Shown one piece after another: positions 19,101 through 27,100 of a DNA stretch of 64,000 nt. The stretch covers positions 62,001 to 126,000 of the forward strand of contig NZ_JBHLWN010000105.1 in NCBI RefSeq assembly GCF_042432825.1, given 5' to 3'. This DNA is from Gordoniibacillus chartarius. Lineage in GTDB: Bacteria > Bacillota > Bacilli > Paenibacillales > NBRC-103111. The stretch's first letter is position 1. Each line of letters opens with the position of its first letter. A program made the position numbers and the translations under genes. Below the pieces are notes generated by a model. That model had not been told where the DNA came from. It saw nothing but the letters and a program-made list of their open reading frames with translations, and did not search any database.

Positions 19101-22100
19101 CGGAACGATGTTCAAGCCAGGCAGCGCCGGCGAATCGAGGTCCATATTTTGCACGATAAACATGGTGTCGAACAGCGGGTTGCGGGAAATATCGCGCTGA
19201 AGGTCGAGCTTCTCGATCAGTGACTCGAACGGATAGCTCTGATGCTCGAACGCTTCCAGCGTCGTCGCTTTCACTTCCTCCAGAAACGCGGCGAACGTCT
19301 TCCCTGCCTCCGGTCTGCTGCGCATCGCCAATGTGCCTACGAACATGCCGATCAGCGGCTCGGTGTCGGCATGCTGACGCCCTGCCGTCGGTGAGCCGAC
19401 GACGATATCGTCCTTGCCCGAATATTTGGCGAGCAGCACGTTGTAAGCGGCAAACAGCACCATGTAAAGCGTCGTATTCGTACGCTTGGCAAGCTCCTGC
19501 AGCCTGTCGAGCAGCCCCCGTTCCGCTTGCGCCGACACGACGCCGCCTTGGAAGCTTTGCACCGGCGGACGCGGGAAATCGGTCGGCAGGTCGAGCACAG
19601 GCAGCGGTCCGGCAAACCGGTTCAGCCAATACTGCTCCTGACGCGAGCCCGCTTCCGTTCCGAGCCGCTCCTGCTGCCACACCGCATAGTCTTTGTACTG
19701 CACTCGGAGGGCCGGCAGCTCTCCCCCTTGGTACAGCTCCACGAATTCGCGCACGACGATGCCTGACGATACGCCGTCGGAAATAATATGATGCATGTCG
19801 TACAGCAGCAGATGCTTGTTGTCGTTCAGCTTGTAGAGCTCGACCCGGAACAATGGTGCGTCGCCCAAATCGAACGGCCGGACGAACGCTTCTACGACGG
19901 CATCGATCTGATCCTCCGTCGTCTCCAAATACGGGATGTCGAACGGGACGCTCTCTTCAACGATCTGCACGGGCTCGCCGTCCATCGAGACGAACCGCGT
20001 CCGCAGCGTCTCATGACGCGACACAAGCTGGCGGAATGCGTGCTGAAGCCGGGCGACGTCCAGCTCGCCTTCAATGATCATCGCATTCGGCAAATTGTAG
20101 CTAGAGCCCGAGCCTTCGAGCGTGGACACGACGAACATCCGCTTTTGAGCTGAAGATACCGGGTAATAGGCTCGTGCCGGCACCGGCTCGATGTCCGCGT
20201 ACCGGTTACCTGCACCCGCTCCGCGCTGCTCCTCGATATAGGCGGCGATGCCTTCCACGGTCGGCGAATCGAACACGATGCGCAGCGGGACCTCGACCCC
20301 GAACGCCTTATGCATTTGCGACAGCAGCATCATCGCCTTGAGCGAATGGCCGCCCCGTTTGAAAAAATGATCCTTGATCCCGATCCGGTCCGCGCCCAGC
20401 AGCTCCTGCCACATCGCGCACAGCCGCTCCTGAAGCTCCGTCGAAGGCGCCTCGTAAACGGCTTCTTCTTCGGCTGACGCAGCGCCGTCCGGCTCCGGAA
20501 GCGCTTTGCGGTCGAGCTTGCCGTTCGGCAGACGCGGCATATCGGCCAGCTGAATCAGATGAGCCGGAACCATGTAGGACGGCAGCTCGGCGGATAGACG
20601 CTCGCGCAAACCGAGCAAGGCTGTTTCGTCTTCGGCCGTTATATAGGCGCACAGCATCTTTTGACCGTAAGCATCGTCTCGGGCCAAGACGACGGCTTCC
20701 TTCACCGACGGCTGGCGCAGCAGCACCGTTTCGATCTCTCCCAGCTCGATCCGGTAGCCCCGAACTTTGACCTGGTGATCGATCCGGTCGATGTAGTCGA
20801 TCCGTCCGTCCGGCAGCCACCGAGCCAAATCTCCGGTGCGGTACATCCGCTCGCCCGGCTCGAACGGACAGGCGACGAACTTATCCGCGGTAAGCTCGGC
20901 GCGATTCCAGTACCCCCGCGCCAGTCCTTTGCCCGCAATGCACAGCTCGCCCGGTACGCCGACCGGCATAAGCTGGCCCTGCTCATTAACGATATATACC
21001 CGCGTGTTGGCGATCGGCACGCCGATCGTCACCGGCTCTCCCGCCTTCAGATCGCGGCAAATCGTCGCCACGACGCTCGTCTCCGTCGGTCCGTACTCAT
21101 TGACGAGCTCCGCCTGCGGCGCCAGCCGCTTGCTGCGCTCGATGACCGCATCCGTCATCCGTTCTCCGGCAACCGTGATGATGCGCAGACTGCGGGCGTC
21201 GTCCTCCGTCATGCTTTCCAGCACTGCGTTGTACAAGCTCGGCACGCAGATGAAATGCGTCACTCCGGCTTCGGCGATATGTCTGCGGATGGCAAGCGGA
21301 TCCTTCGAGTCGTCTTCCGTCAGCAGCACAACGGTCGAGCCGCAGATGATCGGCGTAAAGAAGCTCGTTACAAAGCCGTCGAACGAGAACGAGAACAGCT
21401 GCAGGACGACGTCTTGCTCGCTCAGGGCATACTCACCGGCGCGCCATTGAATCGAGTTGGTTACCCCGCGATGCTCGATCATGACGCCCTTCGGTTTTCC
21501 TGTAGTACCGGACGTATAGATGATATAGGCCAAGTGCTCGGGGCCGGCCAGCGGTGCAAGATCGCTGTCGTCGGCAGCAAAGGACGCCTCATCGTTGAGG
21601 TTGACCGCCGCCGCCTCATCGAAGCCTGCAGGCGCAGCGAACTGCGTCACGACGAGTGTCGCACGGCTGTCCTCCAGCAGGTAAGCAATTCGTTCCTCCG
21701 GGTAGGCCGGATCGATCGGCAAATAGGCAGCTCCCGCTTTCATAACGGCGAGCAAAGCGACGATCATGTCCAAGGAGCGCTCGGCGACGATGGCAACAAC
21801 CGTGTCCGGCAATGCGCCTCTTTCGCGCAGCGTCCGGGCGAGCCGGTTGGCGCGGGCGTTCAGCTCGCGATAGGTAAGCCGGGCAGTGCCGAGTGCGACG
21901 GCGGTCTGCCCGGGAGAACGTTTCGCCTGCTCCTCGAATAATCCGTGCAGCGTAACGCGCTGCGGCAGATCCAACTGCGTCCGGTTGAATTGCACAGCAA
22001 CCAGCTCGCGCTCTTCCGCAGTAAGCAGCTCCAGGCGGGAGAGCGGCTCGTCCGGCGTCTCCACCGCGCGAAGTATTCGCTCGAGATGAACGGCAAGCGA

Positions 22101-22769
22101 TGCCGCGTATGCTTCGGTATAACGCCGCGGATCGTATTCGATCGTGACATCGATCCGATCGGCTCCCATGCTGAATACAAAACATATGCTGGAACGAATC
22201 GGAGCGATATAGCTCCGGTCATGAACCCCTTCCAGCATAACGAGCGTCGGCACTTCGGCCGTCCCGTCGGCCTGAACCGGAATTTGCGCCAGCTCGGCCA
22301 GCGCCAGAAACGGGATGTTCTGATGCTCATTCGCATCCGTCACCACCTGCCGCACGATTCCAGCCCAGTCGCGGAACGCGAAGCTGCTCTCGTATTCGGT
22401 TTGAATGACCAGCATCGTGTTCATGAGCTCGTTCGCCGGCTGGTTTTGCTTGAAAATCGGCATGCCGATCCGCACTTCACCGGCGGATGCGTACCGATGC
22501 AGCAAATAGCTGACCCCGGACAGCAGCAGCATGAACACGCCGTAGCCTGTACGGCCGATGCCGAGGAGTCGGCTGGCCAGCTCGGGGGACAGCGAATGCC
22601 GGATCGAACCGGCATTCGCACCCGAATCCGCCGAAGCGGAGTCTCCGCGCGCCGCGCGCGGAAACTCGCTCATGCCGAGGTCGTTCTGAAGCTTGCTTGC
22701 CCAGTATAGTTTCTCTTTCTCGTAGCGGCCGCTAGTCAGCAGCATCTGTTGAGCAATTTTATCGATCAT
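10101..22769 (-). CDS. NRPS subunit 4: half-C, four modules (11-14), thioesterase
   Basis: The 4222-residue terminal subunit reads half-C, A11-T, C-A12-T, C-A13-T, C-A14-T, TE. Residues 1-245 correspond only to the C-terminal lobe of a condensation domain, without HHxxxDG. Carrier serines are S809, S1849, S2901 and S3948 (GGHSL three times, then GGNSL). Codes read by alignment to GrsA are: A11 DGTITAEVVK (near the Bacillus Tyr code), A12 DAYWIGATFK (near Val), A13 DVWHFSLVDK (Ser), A14 DAINLGEVMK (not assignable). The internal C domains keep HHIISDG, HHIIADG and HHIVSDG. The thioesterase (about 3985-4222) has GYSAGG with S4069, and a late GPHED His, so it releases or cyclises the peptide. There is no epimerase. 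The ATG at 22769 has GGAGGAG 7 bases upstream. Confidence 0.93.
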   Translation of the reverse strand: MIDKIAQQMLLTSGRYEKEKLYWASKLQNDLGMSEFPRAARGDSASADSGANAGSIRHSLSPELASRLLGIGRTGYGVFMLLLSGVSYLLHRYASAGEVRIGMPIFKQNQPANELMNTMLVIQTEYESSFAFRDWAGIVRQVVTDANEHQNIPFLALAELAQIPVQADGTAEVPTLVMLEGVHDRSYIAPIRSSICFVFSMGADRIDVTIEYDPRRYTEAYAASLAVHLERILRAVETPDEPLSRLELLTAEERELVAVQFNRTQLDLPQRVTLHGLFEEQAKRSPGQTAVALGTARLTYRELNARANRLARTLRERGALPDTVVAIVAERSLDMIVALLAVMKAGAAYLPIDPAYPEERIAYLLEDSRATLVVTQFAAPAGFDEAAAVNLNDEASFAADDSDLAPLAGPEHLAYIIYTSGTTGKPKGVMIEHRGVTNSIQWRAGEYALSEQDVVLQLFSFSFDGFVTSFFTPIICGSTVVLLTEDDSKDPLAIRRHIAEAGVTHFICVPSLYNAVLESMTEDDARSLRIITVAGERMTDAVIERSKRLAPQAELVNEYGPTETSVVATICRDLKAGEPVTIGVPIANTRVYIVNEQGQLMPVGVPGELCIAGKGLARGYWNRAELTADKFVACPFEPGERMYRTGDLARWLPDGRIDYIDRIDHQVKVRGYRIELGEIETVLLRQPSVKEAVVLARDDAYGQKMLCAYITAEDETALLGLRERLSAELPSYMVPAHLIQLADMPRLPNGKLDRKALPEPDGAASAEEEAVYEAPSTELQERLCAMWQELLGADRIGIKDHFFKRGGHSLKAMMLLSQMHKAFGVEVPLRIVFDSPTVEGIAAYIEEQRGAGAGNRYADIEPVPARAYYPVSSAQKRMFVVSTLEGSGSSYNLPNAMIIEGELDVARLQHAFRQLVSRHETLRTRFVSMDGEPVQIVEESVPFDIPYLETTEDQIDAVVEAFVRPFDLGDAPLFRVELYKLNDNKHLLLYDMHHIISDGVSSGIVVREFVELYQGGELPALRVQYKDYAVWQQERLGTEAGSRQEQYWLNRFAGPLPVLDLPTDFPRPPVQSFQGGVVSAQAERGLLDRLQELAKRTNTTLYMVLFAAYNVLLAKYSGKDDIVVGSPTAGRQHADTEPLIGMFVGTLAMRSRPEAGKTFAAFLEEVKATTLEAFEHQSYPFESLIEKLDLQRDISRNPLFDTMFIVQNMDLDSPALPGLNIVPVGSKGTVSKFDLSLQAREAEEGLLLSVEYSSALYREATIARMIGHYVRILEAVVARPETQLGEIEMITAEEKRVIIQDFNLTRSSYPRDASVAELFRQQAALTPDHPALTFRGKALTYRELDERSNALANRLLAHGVGREEAVGIYSERSMDMVVAILAVLKAGASFVTLDPAYPEERIRHMLEDSAASVCLKFEAEPAGEFGVVWFDLADESLYSGDKADPDVRIGPNDLAYYMYTSGSTGKPKGVMVEQRGIVRLVKQSNYTRFEAGDSLLLTGAVGFDAITYEIFGMLLNGLTLHVVDKDVLLSADLLAEHIRRLGVTLMWMTTPLFNQLSEVRPDVFAGIKQIIIGGELISMRHVNRVRRHCPGIEVFNAYGPTENTTFSTGFPILQDYEEPAPIGKPISNSTAYIVDAAGYLQPIGVPGELIVGGDGVARGYANLPELSADKFVPNPYAPGERMYKSGDLARWLPDGNIEYLGRIDLQVKIRGYRIELGEIEAAIMKLSGMKATCVVPVTDPNGQKVLCAYYVCEEPKTAGQLRESLSRELPSYMVPLYFLQLEQFPLTSNGKIDRRALPAPDYDAAAAAGADYVAPRNETEAAVASLWEETLGVKQVGVYDDFFALGGHSLKAMTLLSRLKQRFGADVPLRALFEAPTVAALAAYIDGVDKAALIAIEPAPEQAYYPLSPAQKRLFVLSRFEGAGVSYNLPRVMTVEGELEPERLEAVFRQLIARHDALRTSFRLVDGEPVQFIADPEELEFAIARHEASEADVPAIVQSFIRPFDLETAPLLRAELVKLEPQKHVLLCDMHHIIADGVSMSIFMKEFTELYEGAELPSLRIQYKDYAVWLDSGEGRTVMSRQEAYWREAFAEEIPLLALPTDYPRPAVKSFEGSNVAVRSGAELKSALDRLAARTGATLYMVLLAAYQVLLHKYSGQDDIIVGTPVAGRPHADVEPVIGMFVNTLALRGRPEPLKTFEQLLDEVKRTTLDALDNQHYPFDALVEQLNVPRDLSRNPLFDTMFSLQNINMDTREMTGLQIEPYPFEGGAAKFDLSLEATATDDELVVSFEYGSALFRHDTVERMAGHYLNILAEAAANPQLTLAEIDMVSEREKMQILEQFNDTAAEYPSQTTLYRTFEATAAAAPDRVAVIDGERTLTYGELNERANRLARKLRSEGVAPDRIVPLLMERAAEMIVGILAIQKAGGAYLPIDPEFPEDRIQYMLDDSGAEWLLTQTKHAGKARALFEGGSVLDLNDPASYETDGSNLEPAAGPRNLAYVIYTSGSTGKPKGVMIEHGAAMNRIHWMQKAYPLSDSDVILQKTPYTFDVSVWEMFWWGFVGAAVCFLKPGGEKNPEEIVSEIERSGVTTMHFVPSMLSLFLDYIEGESDAHVKRLSGLRFVFASGEALQLAHVQRFNRMIYSRCGARLINLYGPTEATVDVSYYDCSTSVESGIVPIGKPIDNIQLYIVGDGVRLQPIGVPGELCIAGVGVARGYVNKPELTDEKFVDNPWSPGMKMYRTGDLARWLPDGTIEYLGRIDFQVKIRGYRIELGELETALLKHDAVRETVVVALEDEEKLYYLCAYFTADRELTVTELREHLGRDLPSYMIPAHFVQLESMPLSPNGKINRKALPKPEGRIATGTEYVAPRTPTEELLAGLWQEALGVERIGVHDSFFALGGHSLKAMSLLAQTHKTFGIELPLRFLFESPTIEAAGRYIDEQARGTYQAIVPAPKQEYYAVSSAQKRMFILNLFEEGGESLAYNMPSVVGLEGPVDAERFEQALQQLIARHESLRTSFHTVQGEPMQRIHDEAPFRLERLVAASEEAAAKALDGWFRPFDLAQAPLLRAALIRIEDCGKHVFVYDTHHIVSDGVSGTIFIEELIRLYEGEQLPQLELHYKDFALWQNEWMAGEQFLRQEQYWLAQMSGVPVLELPTDLPRPAVKSFAGAVREFEASTELVEAMERLARDSGATLYMVLLAAFKVLLSKYSGQSDIVVGSPIAGRSHADTAGMLGMFVNSLAIRSDVSAGKTFRELVADVKTTVLSAFEHQDYPFELLVEKLQLTRDLSRNPLFDTVLVWQNAGGADAEPEQADRGGELRIVPFGQEHTVSKFDLSLIAAPHEGALRLSFEYSTALFHEETIARMTEHLLQLLEAAAAAPDQAVGTISLTTEGELVKLRDWNATAREYAGSSLLHGLFEEQAELMPQQPALVQGSITYTYAQLNAKANRLARSIRSLGAGGTSHRVAVIADRTPEMVIGILAVLKAGAAYVPVDPDYPADRIRYLLEDSGASLVLGRGSAVPDAVRSYEGVNVIDLDNAASYHDADTKPDWSVSPDDVAYVIYTSGTTGKPKGVMIRHRSIANTVKWRRTEFGFGPQHRALQIMSFAFDASVISLFTPLASGTTSYMVPAAEAKDPIVLKKLITLHGITHLNGVPSLFGTIIHLLEPAEAESLQLILLGGEPITSGLVEMTRNKNARVELVNEYGPTESSVMATFMRGLEPNVPITIGRPIANTRIYIVDDQLRQQPIGIRGELCIAGDGLAKGYLNQPELTDDKFVDCPFEPGARMYRTGDAARWLPDGTIEFCGRIDQQVKVRGYRIELAEIDAVLLKQPGVKEATTQAWDDAQGQKYLCAYIVADRDEAVAAARERAASELPAYMVPPHFVRLERLPLTPNGKIDARALPKPDTSIARAPYAAPRTEDEKKLTAVWEELLGIGQIGINDPFFEIGGNSLKATMLTARVYEELHVELPFIAVFQYPTIAKLAGYMARRRVERSDDRPVTLLNRQAQRSLFCFPPVAGYGFYYQELAGLLEEANIAVYGFDFIQSDDRFEQYVKHIRTIQPEGPYRLMGYSAGGNLAFRVAQELEAAGCSVSDIIMLDAEPKKKIIQQTAEETQREIGKVIEQEAEGAQYGAYLQNEAVRDTVFRHMVGYMTFLNELDNSGTVAADIHLIESEGKSLNILQRQASWSKHTTGRQIKHKGAGPHEDMLEPAHLPANAALIRQILG
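10104..10790 (-). other. Type I thioesterase domain of the last NRPS subunit
   Basis: An alpha/beta-hydrolase fold follows the last carrier domain. The nucleophile is in GYSAGG (codon 10563-10565), a likely acid is in IIMLDAEP, and GAGPHEDML near the end carries the His. One TE at the end of 14 modules marks the terminus of the assembly line. Sequence does not tell hydrolysis from macrocyclisation. Confidence 0.88.
22040..22769 (-). other. Half condensation domain at the start of NRPS subunit 4
   Basis: About 245 residues before A11 begin with EKEKLYWASKLQ, equivalent to the EAYWLxxF point midway through ordinary C domains here. They continue through a degenerate version of the C-terminal lobe to the usual LLTAEERE junction. 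The N-terminal lobe and HHxxxDG are absent, so this segment cannot condense alone. The preceding subunit ends in a complete C domain, which probably supplies the activity. Confidence 0.75.
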
Positions 22770-22790
22770 TCGCGGGCTCCTCCAACCGAA

Positions 22791-24130
22791 TCAAAAATGA
22801 AACTGTACGTTATCTCCCAGCACATTGTCCAGCTGTCCCGCCTCGATCAACACGATGTCGGCAATTCGTACGTTCGGATCGTTCGCTACAGCTTCCAGAA
22901 CTTTAAGCAAATCGGTCGCCAGCCTGTCTGCCGTATCCCTGCGGAACAGCGACGTTGCGTACTCGAAGCAGAACCGGATGCCTTCGTCTTCTTCGATAGC
23001 CGACAGCGTCAAGTCGAACTTGGCGATCGTGCTGCCCGCTTCGTACGGCGTAAATGAAAGTCCGTTCAACAAGTCGTCCGAATCGTTTCGGCCTTGGATA
23101 TTTTGCATGCTGAATACCGTATCGAACAGCGGATTGCGGCTGAGATCGCGATGGAGCTCCAGCTTCGCCACTAGCTGCTCAAGCGGGTAATCCTGGTGCT
23201 CGAACGCCGCCAGCGTCCGCGCCTTCAGATCGGCGACGAAGTCGGCAAACGTCAGCTCCGCTCTCGGATAGTTGCGCAGCGCGAGCGTGTTGACGAACAT
23301 GCCCACGACGCCTTCCAGTTCGGCATGCGGACGGCCGGCGGCCGGAGTCCCTACCACGATGTCGTCTTGGCCCGCATATTTGGCCAGCAGCACGTTATAA
23401 GCGGCCAGGAGCAGCATGAACAGCGTCGCTCCCGTCTCTTCGCGAACCCGGTGCAGCTGCCGCCGCAGCTCAGCTCCGGCGTGGAACGTAATCGAATCGC
23501 CTTGGAACGAACGTTTGTTGGGTCTCGGGAAATCCGTCGGCAACGCCAGCTGAGGCGCTCCGCCGGCAAACTGGCCGGACCAGAAGGCTTCCATCCGTTC
23601 GAACGCCGGGGAAGCGAACAGCCGGTTCTGCCATGCGGCAAAATCTTTATACTGCACTTTCAGCTCCGGCAATTCGCGTCCTGCATACAGCTCGGCCAGC
23701 TCGCCGATCAGAACGGACATCGTCACGCCGTCGGAGACGATATGGTGCATATCGATCAGCAGCAGATGACGGCTGCGGTCCAATGCGATCAAGCCGACGC
23801 GAAGCAGCGGCGCTTGTTCAAGCTCGAAGGGCTGAACGAATTCGCGCAGCAGCGTATCGATATCGCGGCCGCCGGCATCCCGGAACGCCATTTCGAACGG
23901 AACATCGTCATGAATCACTTGAACCGGCTCACCGCCAACCGTCGTAAACGTCGTGCGGAACGCTTCGTGACGCTTTATGATCGCGCGGAACGCATCCTCC
24001 AGTCGATCCGGGTCCAGCTCCCCTTCGACAACCATCGCCCCCGGCATGTTATAGCCGGTGCCGCCGCTCTCGTACTGGTGCATGATGAACATCCGGCGCT
24101 GTGCCGGCGATACTTCGTAATGCGGCTGCA
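22791..24130 (-). other. Complete condensation domain at the C-terminus of NRPS subunit 3
   Basis: The segment runs from HYEVSPAQRRMFI through MHHIVSDGVTMSV to the end of the normal C-domain fold, then about 17 residues and the stop. All usual C motifs are present, so it should catalyse transfer of the Phe10-bearing chain to the residue on carrier 11 in the next protein. No COM-type donor tail follows. Confidence 0.82.
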
Positions 24131-27100
24131 AAGGCAGCGGCTCGATGGCCGGCAGCGGCTCGCGGTCGCCTCCGTCGATCGCCGATGCAAGCGCTGCGAG
24201 TGTCGTTCTCTCGAACAGTGCGGACAGCTCCAGCTTGACGCCGAACGACTGGACCACTTTGGCAACCAGACTCATCGCCTTTAAGGAGTGGCCCCCCAGG
24301 CGGAAGAAATCGTCGTTTCGTCCAACCTGCGGTACACCGAGCAGCTCGGACCACATTTCGGCCAGTGTCCTTTCGGTCGGCGTGCGCGGTTCCTCGTAGG
24401 CTGCGCTGCCGTCAAGTCCGAGCTCCGCCGGCTTTTTCAAGGCGGTACGGTCGATTTTCCCGTTCGAAGTCAGCGGCATTCGCTCCAGCCGGATCAAATG
24501 CGAAGGCAGCATGAAGCTCGGCAGCAGCGCGGACAAATGCTCGCGCAGATCGGCTGCGTCCAATGCGGTCTCCGCTGTATAGTAAGCGCACAAGTACGCA
24601 TCGCCCCGCTCGTCGCGGTGGGCGATCGCGATCGCTTCCGTGAGCTCGGGATGCTTCAGCATCGACGCCTCGATCTCTCCCAGCTCGATCCGGTAGCCGC
24701 GAATTTTGACCTGATGGTCGATGCGGCCCATATATTCGATATGACCGTCCGGCAGCCAGCGCGCCAGGTCGCCGGTCCGATACATCCGCTCGCCGGAAAC
24801 GAACGGATTCGCTACGAATTTCTCCGCCGTCAGCTCCGGACGGTGTAAATAGCCGCGGGCAAGTCCGACGCCGCCGACACACAGCTCGCCGGGAACGCCG
24901 ACAGGCTGCAGCTGGCCGTCACGGTTTACGATGTAGACGCTCGTGTTCGGCAGCGGTCCGCCGATCGGCACGGAGCCCGGCGATTCCAGCAGCTGCTCGG
25001 TCACCTCGCAGGCGGTCGCGCATATCGTCGTCTCCGTCGGTCCGTACGCGTTCACGTAGGCGGCCCGGCCCAGCCAGCGGCCGACCAGCTCCCGCGTCGT
25101 CGCCGACCCTGCGGTAATCAGGCGGCGCACATGCGGCAGACGCTCCGGCTCAAGGTGCACGGCAAATGTCGGCGGCAGCGTCGCGACGGTAATCTCTTCC
25201 CGATTCATGAACGCTTCAAAGCTAACGTAATCGTTAAGCGCATCCTTCGGCACGAGATGGAGGCTCGCTCCGGTCAGCAGCGCCATGAACATTTCCCAGA
25301 CGGACGCATCGAACGAGGATGAAGCAAACTGCGCGATGCGGTCTCCCGGTCCTATGCCGTAATGCTCGCGGAAATACATCTGCAGATTGGCGATACCGGT
25401 ATGCTCCAGCATCGTGCCTTTCGGCATTCCGGTCGTCCCGGACGTATAGATGACGTAAGCCAGATCCGTCGGACGAACCGCCGGGAGCGGCGTGTCTTCA
25501 GCATCGGCCGCTGCATGCGCCGTTACCGATTCATATGCGATTAACTGCGGTCCGTCGCCGACGAGTCCCGCCACTTGATCCCGTTCCCGTTCTCTCGTTA
25601 CGATCAGCTTGGCGCCGCTGTCCTGAACGATGTAACGAATCCGTTCCTGCGGATAATCGATATCGATCGGCACGTAGGCGCCTCCCGCCTTGAGAATCGC
25701 CAAAATCGTCACGACCATCTCGACCGAACGTTCCATTATGACACCGACGATGGTTTCGGCGCCGACACCGGCTCGGCGAAGCACAGCCGCCAACTGCGCC
25801 GACTCCGACTGGAGCTCTCCGTACGAGAGTCTTCGATCGTCCATACGGACGGCGAGAGCTTCGGGCGTGCGTGCCGCCTGTTCGTCGAACAGCTGGGGAA
25901 TCGAGCGGTTCGCGGAAAACTCGGCGCCGATTGCATTAAACGAAACCAGCAGCTCGCGCCGTTCGCTCTCCGTCAATATGGCGATTTCGGCAAGTGGCGC
26001 ATCCGGTGCACTGACGATAGCATCCAGCAGCTCGGCGAAATGCCGGAGCATGCGCTCGATCGTCTGCTCGCGGAACAGTGCGGTGCAGTACTCGACTCCA
26101 AGGGTAATCCCCGTTTCGGACGGCTCGGCCAGCATCGTCAGATCGAATTTCGAAACCGGATTGCCGAACGTGCAAGGCGTCAGCTCAAGGCCATCCGGCT
26201 CTCCGCCCGCCGGCGTCATATTTTGCACCATGAACAGCACGTCAAATAGCGGATTACGGCTCAAGTCGCGCGGAATGTTCAGCTTCTCCAGCAGCGTTTC
26301 GTAAGGGTAATCCTGATAATCGAACGCCTGCAGCGCTTCCTGCTTCACTTCCGCCAGCAATTGGCGGAACGTTTTGCCGCCTTCTGGCGCTGCGCGCAGC
26401 GCCACCGTGTTGACGAACATGCCGACGACAGGCTCCAGATCGGCGTGAGTACGTCCCGCCACCGGCGTGCCGACGATGATGTCGGTCTGTCCGGTATATT
26501 TGTACAGCAGCCCGTAATAGGCGGCCAGCAGCACCATGTACAAGGTTGCGCCTTCCTTGGCGGCCAGCCGCTCCAGCTGTCCCGAAAGCTCCGGCGTCAG
26601 CTGCAGCGACTGATGGTGACCCGCGAAGCTCCTTACAGCAGGACGAGGAAGATCGGTCGGCAGATCGAGCAGCGGCACCTCGCCGCCGAACCGCTCCAGC
26701 CAGTACGCTTCTTTCTTGCTCAGCTCATCGGACGATAAAGTGCCGTTCTGCCATACGGCGTAATCTTTGTATTGGATCCGCAGCTGCGGCAGCACTTCGC
26801 CGCGATACAGTGCGGTGAACTCACCGATAATGATGCTCAGCGATACGCCGTCGGCAACAATGTGATGCATGTCGAACATGAACAGATGACGATTGCCGGC
26901 CAGCTTGACCAATTCAGCGCGGAACAGCGGCGCTGAGGTCAAGTCGAACGGGCGTATGAATCGCTCTGCCAGCGCTTCCGGTTCCACCTGCAGACCGGTG
27001 GCCTCGACCACAGTCACACTGAATGGCACCTTATCGTGTACACGCTGCACCGGCTCGCCATTCACGACCTCGAATGAAGTCCGAAGCGATTCGTGACGGT

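Noticed and set aside
22770..22790. Frameshift between NRPS subunits 3 and 4
   Set aside because: The terminal C domain of subunit 3 is complete and ends in a normal stop. A strong ribosome binding site and ATG precede subunit 4, and the half-C sequence is not a continuation of the preceding domain.
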